Positions 9,134 to 17,603 of a stretch of DNA of 64,000 nucleotides are shown in pieces. Source of the DNA: Belliella alkalica (GTDB lineage Bacteria > Bacteroidota > Bacteroidia > Cytophagales > Cyclobacteriaceae); NCBI RefSeq assembly GCF_022549785.1, contig NZ_JAKZGO010000013.1, positions 57,647-121,646 on the forward strand, read 5' to 3'. Within the stretch, counting starts at the first letter, position 1, and each line of letters opens with the position of its first letter. The translations under genes and the position numbers were made by a program. The notes below the pieces were generated by a model. It was not told the origin of the DNA. It worked only from the letters and a program-made list of their open reading frames with translations, and ran no database searches.

Positions 9134-10522
9134 TTATCCACCTTCTTGAGGAGTACCAAATACACCAATCAAATCAAGTAATACCAAACCGATAACGATA
9201 GGACAAACCCACTTGATGAAGAATATCCAAGATTTCCTCAAAATTCCTTTGAATGCAGGGGAGCCTTCTGATAGTTCGTCTGCAAAATCGCTGATTTTTT
9301 TAGCCCAACCTGTATATAAAGCTAGCATCATACATATTACAACTACTGCAAATGTTCCAAACAAGAAGTCCATGATGCTGAAAAAACCTATTTGAGTATT
9401 TCCTAAGAAGTTTAATGTTAAGGAGTTAAAATAGTTTCCTTCAATAGAAGAAAGTGCTGAAGGTACTGAAAGTGCCATTGCCGCAATTCCAATTGTCCAA
9501 GCGGCTTTTTTTCTACTCCATTTTTTTTCATCTATAAAATATGAAACAGGCACCTCAAGCATTGAAATACTCGATGTAAGGGCTGCAACCAACAAAAGAA
9601 GGAAGAACATAGCTCCTATAAAGTTACCACCCGGCATAGCGTCAAAAACCAATGGGAGAACTTCAAATACCAAAGCAGGGCCACCTGCAGGGTCTTTTCC
9701 AGGTAATAACGCAAACAACGCAGGGAAAACCATCAAACCTCCCAATAAGGCTACCATGCTGTCCATACCAGCAATCCATCCAGAAGAAGCAACGATGTTA
9801 CTTTTACGAGGTAAGTATGATCCAAATGTAATCATCAAACCCCATCCTACTGACATCGAGAAGAATGCTTGGCCAAGGGCTTGAAGAATAACTTTTGTGG
9901 TGATTTTTGAAAAATCAGGATACAAATAATACTCAATACCTGCGCTAGCCCCTTCAAGCGTAACTGCTCTTCCTGCTATAAATATGATTATTATGAAAAG
10001 AACTGGCATCAAAAACTTCGCTGCCTTTTCGATTCCTCCAGAAATACCACCCAAAACAACACCGATTGTCATCAAAATGAAGATAAAACACAATGGGATT
10101 ACGTACATCGGAGTATCTTGGAACTCTTCAAAATCAATTGGGATATTGATCAATTCTGTAAAAATATAGCCAATTGTCCAGCCTGCAATTACTGAGTAAT
10201 AACTCAATACGCAGAAACAAACCAAAATACAAAGAACTCCGGCCAACTGCCAAAATTTATTTCCGCCAGTTTCCCTAATTGCACCGATTGGATTTTTTCC
10301 AGACTTTCTGCCTAGAGCTATCTCGTTTAATAACAAAGGAAGTCCAATTAATAGCACACAGATGGCATACACAAAGACAAAAGCGCCTCCACCATTTTCA
10401 CCTGTTAGATAAGGGAATCTCCAAATGTTACCTAAACCCACAGCTGAACCTGCTGCTGCCATTATAAAACCTAGACTTGAGCCCCATTGACCTCTGCCTT
10501 CAGTGTCAGTATTAACTGCCAT
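9134..10522 (-). CDS. Sodium-dependent transporter, NSS (SNF) family
   Basis: An integral inner-membrane symporter of 462 residues with about 11-12 hydrophobic segments. The first helix has the neurotransmitter:sodium symporter signature SAVGLGNIWRFPYLTGENGGG, whose unwound centre forms the substrate and sodium sites in LeuT-fold proteins. Later landmarks are SYYSVIAGWTIGY, LGQAFFSMSVGWG (helix 6 region) and LTSSISMLEVPVSYFID (helix 8). The bacterial family mostly moves amino acids; the substrate is not predictable here. It is monocistronic, with a terminator behind it. Confidence 0.92.
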   Translation of the reverse strand: MAVNTDTEGRGQWGSSLGFIMAAAGSAVGLGNIWRFPYLTGENGGGAFVFVYAICVLLIGLPLLLNEIALGRKSGKNPIGAIRETGGNKFWQLAGVLCILVCFCVLSYYSVIAGWTIGYIFTELINIPIDFEEFQDTPMYVIPLCFIFILMTIGVVLGGISGGIEKAAKFLMPVLFIIIIFIAGRAVTLEGASAGIEYYLYPDFSKITTKVILQALGQAFFSMSVGWGLMITFGSYLPRKSNIVASSGWIAGMDSMVALLGGLMVFPALFALLPGKDPAGGPALVFEVLPLVFDAMPGGNFIGAMFFLLLLVAALTSSISMLEVPVSYFIDEKKWSRKKAAWTIGIAAMALSVPSALSSIEGNYFNSLTLNFLGNTQIGFFSIMDFLFGTFAVVVICMMLALYTGWAKKISDFADELSEGSPAFKGILRKSWIFFIKWVCPIVIGLVLLDLIGVFGTPQEGG

Positions 10523-10561
10523 ACCTTTCGAATAATTAGTTTTTGTTAGATTATTGAATTG

Positions 10562-11503
10562 TTAATAATTGGCTAATTTAAGTTGTTTTGCCAAAATACC
10601 AATTCCATCCATAAAACTTTTCGGGGAATAGCCCAAGTCAGTTACTGCTTTTTCTATGACAAATCCTGTTTTCATGGGTCTTTTGGCATCTTGGGTAAAG
10701 GAAAGAGAGTTTGTTTCCTTAATTTTTGTTTTGTCTAACCCAAAATATTCTGCTGTTGCAATCCCCATCTCATAGGGTGTCAATACATCTTTTCCTGAAA
10801 TATTATAGATTCCATTTGCTCTCTTTTCTACAATCAATATGCATCCTGCTGCCAGATCTTCGGCTAAAGTAGGTGTCCTTATTTGATCGTTTACCAATTG
10901 CAGATCTTTCCCTTTCTCCAATGAATCTTTTACCCAAAGTATGATGTTTGATCGACTCATATCATTGGCTATTCCATAGACCAATACTGTTCTTACAATT
11001 GCCCAATTGATCTTTGATTGTTGTATGATTTTTTCAGCTTCCAATTTAGTCCAACCATAAAAATTTATAGGATTGGGTATTGCTTCCTCTGAATATGGTC
11101 CATTATTTCCATCAAATATAAAATCTGTGGATAGATGGATTAAGTGGCAATTGTAAATTTTACTTGCTTCTACTAAATGCTTTACAGCATCTATATTAAG
11201 TGCTTTGCAAGCTTCTTTGTCACTCTCACATTGGTCAACGTTAGTCATTGCTGCTGTATGAATGATGAAATTGGGTTTTATTATACCGATTTGAGTAATT
11301 ACTTGGTCTCTATTTAGTATATCAAGTGTAACCCAATTTGTGATTTCCAAATCTTCGGGTAATCTACTTTTGCCAAGTCCAGTAGGGATTACTTCAAGGT
11401 TTTTTTCAGTAATAATCTGTTTGACAATTTTTTGCCCCAAAAGGCCATTTGCGCCAGTAACCAATACTTTTTTCTTATTGAAGTTACTCAAAGTCATAAC
11501 CAT
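10562..11503 (-). CDS. NAD(P)-dependent sugar-nucleotide reductase, RfbD-like SDR
   Basis: The 313-residue protein is an extended short-chain dehydrogenase with the dinucleotide-binding loop TGANGLLGQ at residues 16-24, the HTAAMTNVDQCESD segment and the catalytic Tyr-Lys pair in YGWTKLEAEK. This pattern matches dTDP-4-dehydrorhamnose reductases, but no other rhamnose genes (rfbA, B, C) are nearby, so the true sugar substrate is open. The start overlaps the end of the upstream cyclophilin gene by 20 bases; the ATG at 11497 is an alternative. It is the last gene of a long minus-strand run. Confidence 0.8.
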   Translation of the reverse strand: MVMTLSNFNKKKVLVTGANGLLGQKIVKQIITEKNLEVIPTGLGKSRLPEDLEITNWVTLDILNRDQVITQIGIIKPNFIIHTAAMTNVDQCESDKEACKALNIDAVKHLVEASKIYNCHLIHLSTDFIFDGNNGPYSEEAIPNPINFYGWTKLEAEKIIQQSKINWAIVRTVLVYGIANDMSRSNIILWVKDSLEKGKDLQLVNDQIRTPTLAEDLAAGCILIVEKRANGIYNISGKDVLTPYEMGIATAEYFGLDKTKIKETNSLSFTQDAKRPMKTGFVIEKAVTDLGYSPKSFMDGIGILAKQLKLANY

Positions 11504-12320
11504 ACTCCTTGGTAATTTTCTTTTTATTCATTTGGGAAATACTCACTTTCATGTACACCGGCTCTATGGGTTTATCTAATGCAGCAGTTTTTTCTTGAGC
11601 GATAGCTTCCATTACTTCGATTCCTTTGATGATTTGTCCAAATACTGTGTATTCGTTATCCAAATGTGGGGTACCTCCTTCAGATGTATAGGCTTCAATT
11701 TGTTGAGGGGTCATTTTCTTATCTAGACTTACATTGTAAAATCCCTCAAGCTGTTCCTTAGTTTGTAGCATTATGAAGTTTAGAGAATCAAACTCCTTTG
11801 CTTCGTACAGTCTTAGATATTCTTTTCTCAGTTCCTTGTTGCTTTCCAATCCAATAAATTGATTGAATTTTTGGCCCAACTGACGCATATCAGTTACCAA
11901 TTCAGGTTTCGAATAAACTTTGCCCTGTACTATATAGAACTGAGATCCACTTGAAGCTTTTTCTGGATTAGCATTATCTCCTAATCTTGCAGCAGCAATC
12001 ATCCCTTTTTTGTGAATGTATTTTGTATTAATCTCGGCAGGAATCGTGTACCATTCTTCTTGAGGTAATTTTTCTTTTCCAAAAACATCTCCACCCTGAA
12101 TCATAAAGTTTTCGATGATTCTATGGAATTGCGTCGAATCAAACCTTCCACTTTCTGCAAGTTTTATAAAATTGTTTTTGTGTTTTGGTGTATCATCAAA
12201 AAGTAAAGCGTACATTTCTCCATGTCTGGTCTCTATCTTGACCAGATGGTCTTTTTCTACAGAGCAGCTTATAAAAGAAACCATGCTCAGGATAGTAATT
12301 AATCTTAGGGTAATTTTCAT
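11484..12320 (-). CDS. Cyclophilin-type peptidyl-prolyl isomerase lipoprotein
   Basis: A 278-residue envelope protein with a lipoprotein signal ending in FISC (Cys19). The cyclophilin domain follows with HKNNFIKLAESGRFDSTQFHRIIENFMIQGGD, AAARLGDNANPEKASSGSQFYIV and EYTVFGQIIKGIEVMEAI. A helical insert of about 80 residues (roughly 135-215) splits the domain between the GSQFYIV strand and the final VFGQI part, as in many Bacteroidota homologues. It probably assists folding of exported proteins in the periplasm. Its start overlaps hemC by 4 bases. Confidence 0.9.
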   Translation of the reverse strand: MKITLRLITILSMVSFISCSVEKDHLVKIETRHGEMYALLFDDTPKHKNNFIKLAESGRFDSTQFHRIIENFMIQGGDVFGKEKLPQEEWYTIPAEINTKYIHKKGMIAAARLGDNANPEKASSGSQFYIVQGKVYSKPELVTDMRQLGQKFNQFIGLESNKELRKEYLRLYEAKEFDSLNFIMLQTKEQLEGFYNVSLDKKMTPQQIEAYTSEGGTPHLDNEYTVFGQIIKGIEVMEAIAQEKTAALDKPIEPVYMKVSISQMNKKKITKEYGYDFE

Positions 12321-13252
12321 TTGTTCAGTGTTGCTTTAATCTCTTTTAATATTTTATCACCTCCAGAGTTCAATACTTTTTCTGCAAGTAATTTTCCTAG
12401 CATTTCTGCTTCCTGTAATGTGCCTTCGACTTTATGTATTATCCTATTTACCCCATCAAGACTGACGATCCCGCCTTTTAGTGTAAGTGAGGTGTCAGTA
12501 CAAGTAGCCAAGGCAAATACGGGTATACTACACCCTCCTTCTAACACTCTCAAGTATGACCTTTCTGCAGTCAATCTGTACCCAGTAGCCTCATGGTGTG
12601 TGGCTTCAATAATTTGGGATCTGATTCCTTCATCTAAATTGGTGGATGCTTCAATAGCTACGCTACCTTGACCTACAGCAGGCGTAAATTCATCCAAGGA
12701 AAGTTTGTGTATAATTAACTCATCATACCCCATCCTGTGAGCGCCCGCATAAGCCAATAAAAGGGCGTCACATAGTCCAGATTCCATTTTGGAAATCCTT
12801 GTTTGTAAATTCCCCCTAACCTCTACTGTTTGGATATGTGGGTAGTAATGCCTTAATGTAGCCACTCTTCTAGTAGAGGAAGTCCCTAATATCAAAGGTT
12901 TGTCACTGTCTTTGTAATCAATATCAGATTTGTGGCTTAGGATAATGTCGTTGACTTCCTCCCTTTCGGTAAATGCGATGATTTCGAAACCATCAGGAAG
13001 TGATGATTGCATATCTTTTGCGCTATGGACGGCAATATCTACTGCGCCACTGGCAAGCTGATCTTCCAATTCTTCTGTGAATACGCCCTTACTTCCAATT
13101 TTCGCAATGGATACATCAAGTATTTTATCTCCTTTGGTGTCGATGATTACGATTTCACTTGAGATACCTTTGGCTTTTAATAAATCTGCTACGTGATAAG
13201 CCTGCCAAAGTGCAAGTTTGCTCCCACGAGTACCAATTTTAATATTTTGCAT
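12317..13252 (-). CDS. hemC: Hydroxymethylbilane synthase (porphobilinogen deaminase)
   Basis: Condenses four porphobilinogens into hydroxymethylbilane in haem synthesis. The 311-residue protein shows IGTRGSKLALWQA at the N-terminus, FTEELEDQLASGAVDIAVHSAKDMQ, LGTSSTRRVA, VEVRGNLQTRI and the dipyrromethane-cofactor Cys in LEGGCSIPV. Start and stop overlap the neighbours (TAATG with rimK, 4 bases with the cyclophilin gene), so translation is probably coupled. hemE, a later step, is 21 kb away on the other strand. Confidence 0.95.
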   Translation of the reverse strand: MQNIKIGTRGSKLALWQAYHVADLLKAKGISSEIVIIDTKGDKILDVSIAKIGSKGVFTEELEDQLASGAVDIAVHSAKDMQSSLPDGFEIIAFTEREEVNDIILSHKSDIDYKDSDKPLILGTSSTRRVATLRHYYPHIQTVEVRGNLQTRISKMESGLCDALLLAYAGAHRMGYDELIIHKLSLDEFTPAVGQGSVAIEASTNLDEGIRSQIIEATHHEATGYRLTAERSYLRVLEGGCSIPVFALATCTDTSLTLKGGIVSLDGVNRIIHKVEGTLQEAEMLGKLLAEKVLNSGGDKILKEIKATLNK

Positions 13253-14160
13253 TATTCTTTGATTTTTCTTTTTGGAACTTTTTTGGACACAGATTCTTCT
13301 ACGAACTTGATAATCTCACCAGCGATGTTGATCCCTGTAGCTTTTTCGATTCCTTCCAATCCAGGAGAGCTGTTTACTTCAAGGATAAGAGGTCCTCTGG
13401 ACGACTGCAGCATATCTACTCCAGCTATATCTAGTCCTAGAGCTTTTGCAGCTCCAAGAGCAGCCGCTTTTTCGGCTCTAGAAAGTTTGATGATCGTCGC
13501 TTTTCCACCTCTATGAAGGTTGGATCGGAACTCTCCTTCGGCACCTTGTCGTTTCATAGCGCCGACTACTCTGCCATTTACGATAAATGCGCGAATATCT
13601 GCTCCTTTGGCTTCTTTGATGAATTCTTGAACAATAATACGTGCCTTCAAGCCATGAAATGCCTCAATTACTGATTGACCGGCTTTTTTCGTCTCTGCCA
13701 ATACCACACCAAGCCCTTGCGTCCCTTCCAAAAGTTTGATGATCAAAGGCGCACCACCGACATGTTCAATCAAGGTTTTTTCACCACCTTTAGAGAAATT
13801 GGTGAAAGCTGTTTTAGGCATTCCCAATCCAGCTTTTGAGAGGATTTGAAGGCTTCTCAGCTTGTCTCGGCTTCTTACGATAGCCTGTGATTCTACGGCT
13901 GAGAATGTGCCCATTAGTTCAAATTGTCGAACTACTGCTGTGCCGTAGAAAGTCACAGATGCACCGATTCTTGGGATTATGGCATCAACACCTATGACTT
14001 TTTCTCCCTTGTAAATGATGGAAGGTCCTTCTTGTTCAATGATTATATCACAAAGTGAATGATCTATAATCACAGCTTCATGACCTGCAGCTAAAATCGC
14101 TTCATGTAACCTCTTGGTAGAATATAGGTGTGAGTTTCTTGATAGTATGGCGATTTTCAT
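13252..14160 (-). CDS. rimK: RimK-type alpha-L-glutamate ligase
   Basis: ATP-grasp ligase that adds glutamates to the C-terminus of ribosomal protein S6 in other bacteria. The 302-residue protein has the RimK N-terminal pattern [18 protein letters not shown], the ATP-grasp core with [42 protein letters not shown] and the metal-binding end [26 protein letters not shown]. It is followed by hemC with a 1-base TAATG overlap. Upstream is a retropepsin-like protease gene, so ligase and a possible deglutamylating protease are encoded side by side. Confidence 0.92.
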   Translation of the reverse strand: MKIAILSRNSHLYSTKRLHEAILAAGHEAVIIDHSLCDIIIEQEGPSIIYKGEKVIGVDAIIPRIGASVTFYGTAVVRQFELMGTFSAVESQAIVRSRDKLRSLQILSKAGLGMPKTAFTNFSKGGEKTLIEHVGGAPLIIKLLEGTQGLGVVLAETKKAGQSVIEAFHGLKARIIVQEFIKEAKGADIRAFIVNGRVVGAMKRQGAEGEFRSNLHRGGKATIIKLSRAEKAAALGAAKALGLDIAGVDMLQSSRGPLILEVNSSPGLEGIEKATGINIAGEIIKFVEESVSKKVPKRKIKE

Positions 14161-14184
14161 CTGTCTAATTTTTTTATTGGTAGA

Positions 14185-14206
14185 GCCCTGTCTTTACCAT
14201 CAGGGC
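14185..14206. other. Hairpin in the rimK leader
   Basis: GCCCTG (14185-14190) pairs with CAGGGC (14201-14206) around a 10-base loop, between the protease gene and rimK. On the plus strand it is followed by GATTTTTT; on the minus strand, where the genes are read, no T-run follows, so it is more likely a leader or mRNA-processing structure than a terminator. Confidence 0.35.
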
Positions 14207-14288
14207 GATTTTTTAGGAAATATTCGCAGTCAGATATTATGTAGTAATTTTATTAAAGTGCTATATGATTACTTTAACATCAATTTTT

Positions 14289-14720
14289 TCATTGGTTTGA
14301 CTTTTGAGATAGGTTAACTTGAGAAACATCTACTAAAAATCGTCCTTGAAGCATTTTTCTACCCAAAAGTATTGGATTTCTCATTTTAGACCGATCGGTT
14401 AGTGTAAATTCAGCTTCGAACTCTTCGTCAAACATAACCACTTTTGTACTTACTTTATATCTTATTTCAGCTTGTCCAAAAGAATTCTTGACCTTTTTTT
14501 GCGTGTAGTCTTTTGTTTGGTGAATAATGTCTTTGTATTTTCTATTGTCAGTAGCCAATACTTTGTAGTTCAGTACCATTTCACCATCTATTTCTTTTTC
14601 TTCCAAAAAAGTACAATGTATAGAATTAGTATATGCACCAGTATCAACTTTGGCAGGAATCATCTTTAGTTTCCAATCTGGTAAGGTGATTCTTTCCCTT
14701 CTTCCAATTATTTTTTTCAT
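14289..14720 (-). CDS. Retropepsin-like aspartic protease (RimB-type, PF05618 family)
   Basis: A small cytosolic protein of 143 residues with the aspartic-protease active-site motif VDTGAYTNSIHC near residues 26-37 and a second strand block VMFDEEFEAEFTLTDRSKMRNPILLGRKML, typical of the family long annotated as ATP-dependent zinc protease. A single DTGA motif implies a homodimer as in retropepsins. In Pseudomonas a related protein (RimB) works with RimK on S6 glutamate tails. Here it sits 128 bases upstream of rimK and its start overlaps the holB stop by 4 bases, which supports the same partnership by inference. Confidence 0.82.
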   Translation of the reverse strand: MKKIIGRRERITLPDWKLKMIPAKVDTGAYTNSIHCTFLEEKEIDGEMVLNYKVLATDNRKYKDIIHQTKDYTQKKVKNSFGQAEIRYKVSTKVVMFDEEFEAEFTLTDRSKMRNPILLGRKMLQGRFLVDVSQVNLSQKSNQ

Positions 14721-15862
14721 GGTTGTGCATTTGTTTTTTTACGCATAATTCTGGCTAGCTGAAATGACAAATCAGTGAATAGAATTTTTGCGCTAGCGTT
14801 TCGTTCCAAGTGATAATGGGCTTGATTCATTTTAATGTACATGTTTGCTATCTTTTCCTCATCAAGTACATGGATTCCAAGGTTTTCAATGAAACCTCTG
14901 TCTTGAGGCACACTACGCATCAAGCCTGTAAGTTGGGATTTACTTAATATCACTTCTCTGAGCACATTCAGACCGCTTAACAATAGTGATTTTTGAGCTT
15001 CTTTATCTTTTTGTGCAAAGATTTCTGCGAGCTGTAGGATTTCTCCAATCTTCAAAGTGAAGCACAATCTATACCAATCTCTGATTTGTGATGTGTTTTC
15101 ATCTTGAACTTGATCTACCAATCTATAAGCCTCACGCATATTTCCATCAGCAAGTGGTGCGATTTGTTCTGAAGCTTCTTTCGAACACATCCCTTCCAGT
15201 ACTAGATGCTCTTTGATCTCCTCATCAGTAAACGCCCTGATCATCACTTTTTGGGTTCTGGACAGAATCGTGGTTAATAATTGCTCTGGCTGGGTAGTGA
15301 GCAAAAGGAATAATGTTTTTTCAGGAGGCTCTTCTAATACTTTCAAAAGAGAGTTGGCAGCCTGGGTGTTCATATACTCTGCCCCCCAGATCAACATGAT
15401 CTTATAACCACCTTCAAATGATTTCAATGAAATGGTTTTTAGGATATTTCTTGCGGTTCCTCTTGAAATATTTAGCTGCTTTTTGTCAATGTTGTTATGG
15501 TAAATCCAATCAGATATGTTTCCATAGCCTGTTGTCAATGCAAAATTCCTAAAAGAAGCTATAAAATCGACTTTCTTTTTTTTATCATCGTCATCTTTCT
15601 CTTCTCCAGGAGCAGGCACTACAAAATTCATGTCTGGATGAATCAATTTCTCCATTTTGTGGCACGAGGGGCATTGACCACAAGCATCAGTATCACTTGG
15701 GTTTTCGCAATGTAAATACGTAGAAAGTGCTAAGGCCATTTGGAGGTTGGCTGATCCTTCTGGTCCATGAAATAATAAAGCATGCGCCAAGTGATTGTTT
15801 TGTACAGCTTGAATTATTCTTTCTTTTACTTCTTGGAGTCCTGGAATGGATGAAAATAGCAT
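14717..15862 (-). CDS. holB: DNA polymerase III delta' clamp-loader subunit
   Basis: Clamp-loader subunit of 381 residues. The N-terminal AAA+ fold has HALLFHGPEGSANLQMA where a Walker A would be; the Lys-Ser/Thr is absent, as expected for non-hydrolysing delta'. A zinc module follows with four cysteines (C-x8-C-x2-C-x2-C in CENPSDTDACGQCPSCHK). SLLKVLEEPPEKTLFLLLTTQPEQLLTTILSR carries the sensor 1 block. An insert rich in Asp and Lys (EEKDDDDKKKKVDF) lies near residue 80. The gene leads the holB, protease, rimK, hemC run. Confidence 0.92.
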   Translation of the reverse strand: MLFSSIPGLQEVKERIIQAVQNNHLAHALLFHGPEGSANLQMALALSTYLHCENPSDTDACGQCPSCHKMEKLIHPDMNFVVPAPGEEKDDDDKKKKVDFIASFRNFALTTGYGNISDWIYHNNIDKKQLNISRGTARNILKTISLKSFEGGYKIMLIWGAEYMNTQAANSLLKVLEEPPEKTLFLLLTTQPEQLLTTILSRTQKVMIRAFTDEEIKEHLVLEGMCSKEASEQIAPLADGNMREAYRLVDQVQDENTSQIRDWYRLCFTLKIGEILQLAEIFAQKDKEAQKSLLLSGLNVLREVILSKSQLTGLMRSVPQDRGFIENLGIHVLDEEKIANMYIKMNQAHYHLERNASAKILFTDLSFQLARIMRKKTNAQP

Positions 15863-15872
15863 ATTTATCCCC

Positions 15873-17072
15873 TTAAATTGTTTTGTCCCAAATTCGGTAA
15901 TGCTTTGTTAATTCAAAAACCTTTTGAATTATTTCTTTTTCTATATCATCAAAATTTAACCCTCTTCTTTTCATGACAGCAATGGCAACTTCTTCAAATT
16001 TTCTGAATTGAAACGTACTGAAGCCTGAAGCTCCTCCCCAAGAAAAAGAAGGTATGAAATTACGCGGGTAGCCATCCCCAAAAACATTTGCACCGACTCC
16101 AATCACAGTACCTGTATTAAACATTGTATTAATGCCTGATTTGGAATGATCTCCCATCATTAAGCCACAAAATTGCAAACCTGTGTTGGAAAATCCGCCC
16201 TTTATATAATCCCAAACCTTAACCGATGCATAGTTGTTTTTTAAATTTGATGTGTTGGTATCCGCACCTAGATTGCACCATTCTCCCAATACAGAATTCC
16301 CCATAAACCCATCATGGCCTTTATTGCTATAGCCAAAAATCACTGAATTTGATACTTCACCTCCGATCTTGGAATGTGGGCCTACCGTAGTGTCTCCCCG
16401 CATTTTGGCGCCCATGTTTACAGTGGAGCTTTCACACAATGCAAATGGTCCTCTGATCAATGCACCTTCTTGGATTTCTGAGTTTTTCCCTATGTATATT
16501 GGTCCGTTTTCAGCATTGAGCACAGCCGCTTTTATTTTTGCTCCTTCCTCAACGAAGATTTGGCTTTCGTTATAGATAATTGTGTTTGGGTCACTTACTC
16601 CAATTGATTTTCTTCCTGAGGTGATTAAAGTGAAGTCTTTTATGATTTCTTGGGCATTGAATTCAAATATATTCCAAGTTTTTTGGATCAGGGTAAAGGG
16701 ACCTTCAAATTCCACTTTAGTTTTTTCCTTTACGGTTTCATGGTTGAATCCCGTAGGATCCTCGGTTTTCGTAGCAAGCAATGTCTGATTAGACCAAAGT
16801 GCTTGGTTTGGTGTCAGGGATAGGATAGCATCCCAAAGGTCTTTGGTTGGACATGCAGCACCATTTATCATTATGGCACTACCGTCTTCATGCCCGAATT
16901 TCTTACTCAGATAGTCTTGAGTGATAAATCCAGGCTTCAGGCTTGAATATTTCTCCCATTTTTCGCTGATCTTTAGTATTCCAACTCTAATATCGGCTAT
17001 TGGCCTTGTAAAGGTAAATGGTAAAAGAGAACCGCGTATAGCGGCGTCGTCGAATAAAATAATATTGTCCAT
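15873..17072 (-). CDS. GlmU-like putative sugar nucleotidyltransferase
   Basis: Using the ATG at 17072 (MDNIILFDDAAIRG) the protein has 399 residues. The N-terminal half resembles a nucleotidyltransferase fold (LLPFTFTRPIADIRVGILK with the loop reduced from the usual GxGTRM), and the C-terminal half is a left-handed beta-helix of hexapeptide repeats (IYIGKNSEIQEGALIRGPF, VNMGAKMRGDTTVGPHSKIGG, GEWCNLGADTNTSNLKNN). This is the Bacteroidota family often labelled GlmU-like; a role in activating an amino sugar or uronate for the envelope is inferred. A longer frame reaches 17105 but would overlap the rpmE terminator, so the shorter start is chosen. Confidence 0.82.
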   Translation of the reverse strand: MDNIILFDDAAIRGSLLPFTFTRPIADIRVGILKISEKWEKYSSLKPGFITQDYLSKKFGHEDGSAIMINGAACPTKDLWDAILSLTPNQALWSNQTLLATKTEDPTGFNHETVKEKTKVEFEGPFTLIQKTWNIFEFNAQEIIKDFTLITSGRKSIGVSDPNTIIYNESQIFVEEGAKIKAAVLNAENGPIYIGKNSEIQEGALIRGPFALCESSTVNMGAKMRGDTTVGPHSKIGGEVSNSVIFGYSNKGHDGFMGNSVLGEWCNLGADTNTSNLKNNYASVKVWDYIKGGFSNTGLQFCGLMMGDHSKSGINTMFNTGTVIGVGANVFGDGYPRNFIPSFSWGGASGFSTFQFRKFEEVAIAVMKRRGLNFDDIEKEIIQKVFELTKHYRIWDKTI

Positions 17073-17081
17073 GCCACAAAA

Positions 17082-17121
17082 ATAAAAAAGTCTCTCGGAA
17101 AACAATTTCCCAGAGACTTTT
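17082..17121 (-). terminator. rpmE terminator
   Basis: Stem of about 14 bp with one C-C mismatch (arms about 17086-17100 and 17107-17121, loop AACAAT). On the minus strand it ends in a run of T (ACTTTTTTATTTTTG) and lies 26 bases past the rpmE stop, immediately before the GlmU-like start. Confidence 0.75.
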
Positions 17122-17146
17122 AAAACTCATATAAGAGTAATGAAGA

Positions 17147-17392
17147 TTATTTCTTCGCGTATCTTCTGTTGAATTTCTCAACTCTACCAGCTGTATCCAA
17201 TAGCATTTTCTTGCCAGTATAGAAAGGGTGAGAGTTTGAGCTTACTTCAATCTTGAAAAGAGGATACTCTTTTCCATCTTCCCACTGAATAGTCTCAGAA
17301 GTCTCGATAGTAGATTTTGTTATGAACTTATACTCGCTTGAAGTGTCATAAAATACCACTTCTCTGTAGTTAGGATGAATATCTTTTCTCAT
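17147..17392 (-). CDS. rpmE2: 50S ribosomal protein L31, type B
   Basis: An 81-residue ribosomal protein starting [19 protein letters not shown] and ending [13 protein letters not shown], the classic L31 type B pattern. It has no cysteine at all, so it is the zinc-free (C-minus) paralogue of L31. A strong promoter lies upstream and a terminator directly follows, so it is monocistronic. Confidence 0.95.
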   Translation of the reverse strand: MRKDIHPNYREVVFYDTSSEYKFITKSTIETSETIQWEDGKEYPLFKIEVSSNSHPFYTGKKMLLDTAGRVEKFNRRYAKK

Positions 17393-17434
17393 TGTATTGT
17401 TATTTTTCTTAGATGCTTCTTTTCAAATAGAGCG

Positions 17435-17466
17435 CAAAGTTATTCTTTTTTGAAAAACCATCCAAA
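17435..17466 (-). promoter_or_regulatory. rpmE promoter, Bacteroidota sigma-A type
   Basis: On the minus strand TTTG (17463-17466) is followed after 20 bases by TAACTTTG (17435-17442), matching the TTTG / TAnnTTTG consensus. The ATG is 42 bases downstream, leaving a leader of about 35 bases. Confidence 0.7.
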
Positions 17467-17603
17467 TCAAATCATGTAATTTATTTCCTTCTTTACATGA
17501 AAATCTAAATTTATTGGTCTTTGATCTGTAAAAAAGGCATTAGAGACCGATATTATTTGACGGCTTTTTATAGTTTTACAAAGTTAAGCTTTAAATCCAC
17601 CTT

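Noticed and set aside
14717..15862. Frameshifted or inactive holB because Walker A is missing
   Set aside because: Loss of the P-loop lysine is normal for delta' subunits; length and zinc module are intact.
17072..17105. Longer N-terminus of the GlmU-like protein
   Set aside because: It would lie inside the rpmE terminator hairpin and adds residues not seen in the family.
9134..17392. Genomic island
   Set aside because: All genes are core or common, no mobility genes, and no visible change in composition.
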